The notes under the pieces were generated by a model. The model was not told the origin of the DNA, did not search any database, and worked only from the letters and a program-made list of their open reading frames with translations. A DNA stretch of 5,696 nucleotides. It comes from Bacteroidota bacterium (GTDB lineage Bacteria; Bacteroidota; Ignavibacteria; SZUA-365; JAADGX01). This document shows positions 5,485-5,696 of this stretch, one piece after another. The position numbers and the translations under genes were made by a program. The stretch spans positions 1 to 5,696 of the forward strand of contig JAJRXL010000125.1 in NCBI GenBank assembly GCA_024276335.1. Reading direction: 5' to 3'. Each line of letters opens with the position of its first letter. Within the stretch, counting starts at the first letter, position 1.

Positions 5485-5500
5485 CCCTTCCGGGGAAGGG
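5485..5500. repeat. GC-rich hairpin after the 19-bp repeats
   Basis: CCCTTC (5485-5490) pairs with GAAGGG (5495-5500) around a CGGG loop and is followed by CGAAGTCG. No T-run follows on either strand, so it reads as part of the repeat element rather than a terminator. Confidence 0.45.
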
Positions 5501-5561
5501 CGAAGTCGTAGCAGGTGAATCCGGAAATCCACCAATACATCGTTCGGAATACCGGAGAACC

Positions 5562-5577
5562 TTCCAACGTTCCAACG
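5562..5577. repeat. Tandem octamer TTCCAACG
   Basis: Two exact consecutive copies of TTCCAACG, followed by TTA. The same octamer family occurs at 281-304 in the same orientation. Confidence 0.65.
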
Positions 5578-5618
5578 TTATTGGACGGAAAAAATTCGAT
5601 GCATGATCTTGCTACTAT

Positions 5619-5648
5619 TGTTTCCACGAGTATTTTCCTTATGATAAT
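5619..5648 (+). promoter_or_regulatory. Candidate promoter at the AT-rich right edge
   Basis: TTGTTT at 5619-5624 and GATAAT at 5643-5648 are 18 nt apart. The -10 matches the consensus at 5 of 6 positions and the -35 at 3 of 6. It would drive rightward transcription toward the ATG at 5688, whose upstream AGG is a weak and distant ribosome-binding site. Support is limited because the downstream gene, if any, is outside the window. Confidence 0.22.
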
Positions 5649-5696
5649 ATCCGTGTAATTTCTCTTCATCCGACAGGTATATCAAGAATGAAGACA

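Larger units (their letters stand above)
5205..5696. other. Gene-free, repeat-rich right flank
   Basis: No convincing complete gene is present. Minus-strand frames at 5294-5575 and 5328-5669 translate repeat DNA and resemble no protein family. The stretch holds a dRS3-like inverted repeat (5296-5315), a short dispersed repeat (5371-5381), three 19-bp units (5410-5466), a GC-rich hairpin (5485-5500) and octamer repeats (5562-5577). From about 5581 it becomes AT-rich and ends with an ATG at 5688 that could open a gene cut off by the edge, but three codons are too few to call. Confidence 0.65.

Noticed and set aside
5294..5669. Overlapping minus-strand frames of 93 and 113 codons in the right flank
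   Set aside because: They translate the 19-bp repeats and the dRS3-like element, giving repeated peptide pieces such as GYGKRSGL. This is repeat DNA, not a gene.
5688..5696. Start of a gene at the right edge
   Set aside because: Only three codons are visible and the ribosome-binding site is weak, so no coding call is justified.

Overview
The window comes from a Gram-negative-type (diderm) bacterium: one gene encodes a signal-peptide-bearing outer-membrane beta-barrel protein. I cannot name the phylum. The coding parts are moderately GC-rich. The two gene-poor ends are packed with short tandem and dispersed repeats of a kind I associate with assembled genomes of uncultured bacteria. No rRNA, tRNA, CRISPR array, transposase, integrase or phage gene is visible.

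Layout, left to right. Positions 1-387 hold no gene but a mosaic of at least five different short repeats. Next, on the minus strand, is a neurotransmitter:sodium symporter (NSS/SNF) family transporter (388-1719). Divergent from it across 173 bp, on the plus strand, is a Mut7-C protein with an N-terminal ubiquitin-like domain, a PIN-like RNase domain and a zinc ribbon (1893-2684). It converges on a minus-strand run read right to left as a Mth938-like domain protein (4699-5094), a ZIP-family metal transporter of the GufA type (3768-4583) and an outer-membrane beta-barrel protein (2793-3533). The gaps of 115 bp and 234 bp within this run argue against a tight operon. The right end (about 5095-5696) has no confident gene. 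It holds a possible decayed coding fragment just upstream of the Mth938 gene, an inverted repeat matching the dRS3-type pattern, three copies of a 19-bp unit, and an AT-rich edge that may be a promoter for a gene outside the window.

The genes do not form an obvious pathway. The two transporters act in the inner membrane (sodium-coupled solute uptake and divalent metal transport), the barrel acts in the outer membrane, and the Mut7-C and Mth938-like proteins are probably cytoplasmic and poorly understood. I do not see a new multi-gene system. The points most worth a second look are the Mut7-C protein, which lacks the usual Asp in its TRD motif; a dyad in front of the ZIP gene with AGGT-N7-ACCT spacing like a DtxR-type box; the orphan coding-like segment upstream of the Mth938 gene; and the dense repeats, some shared between the two ends and an internal intergenic gap.
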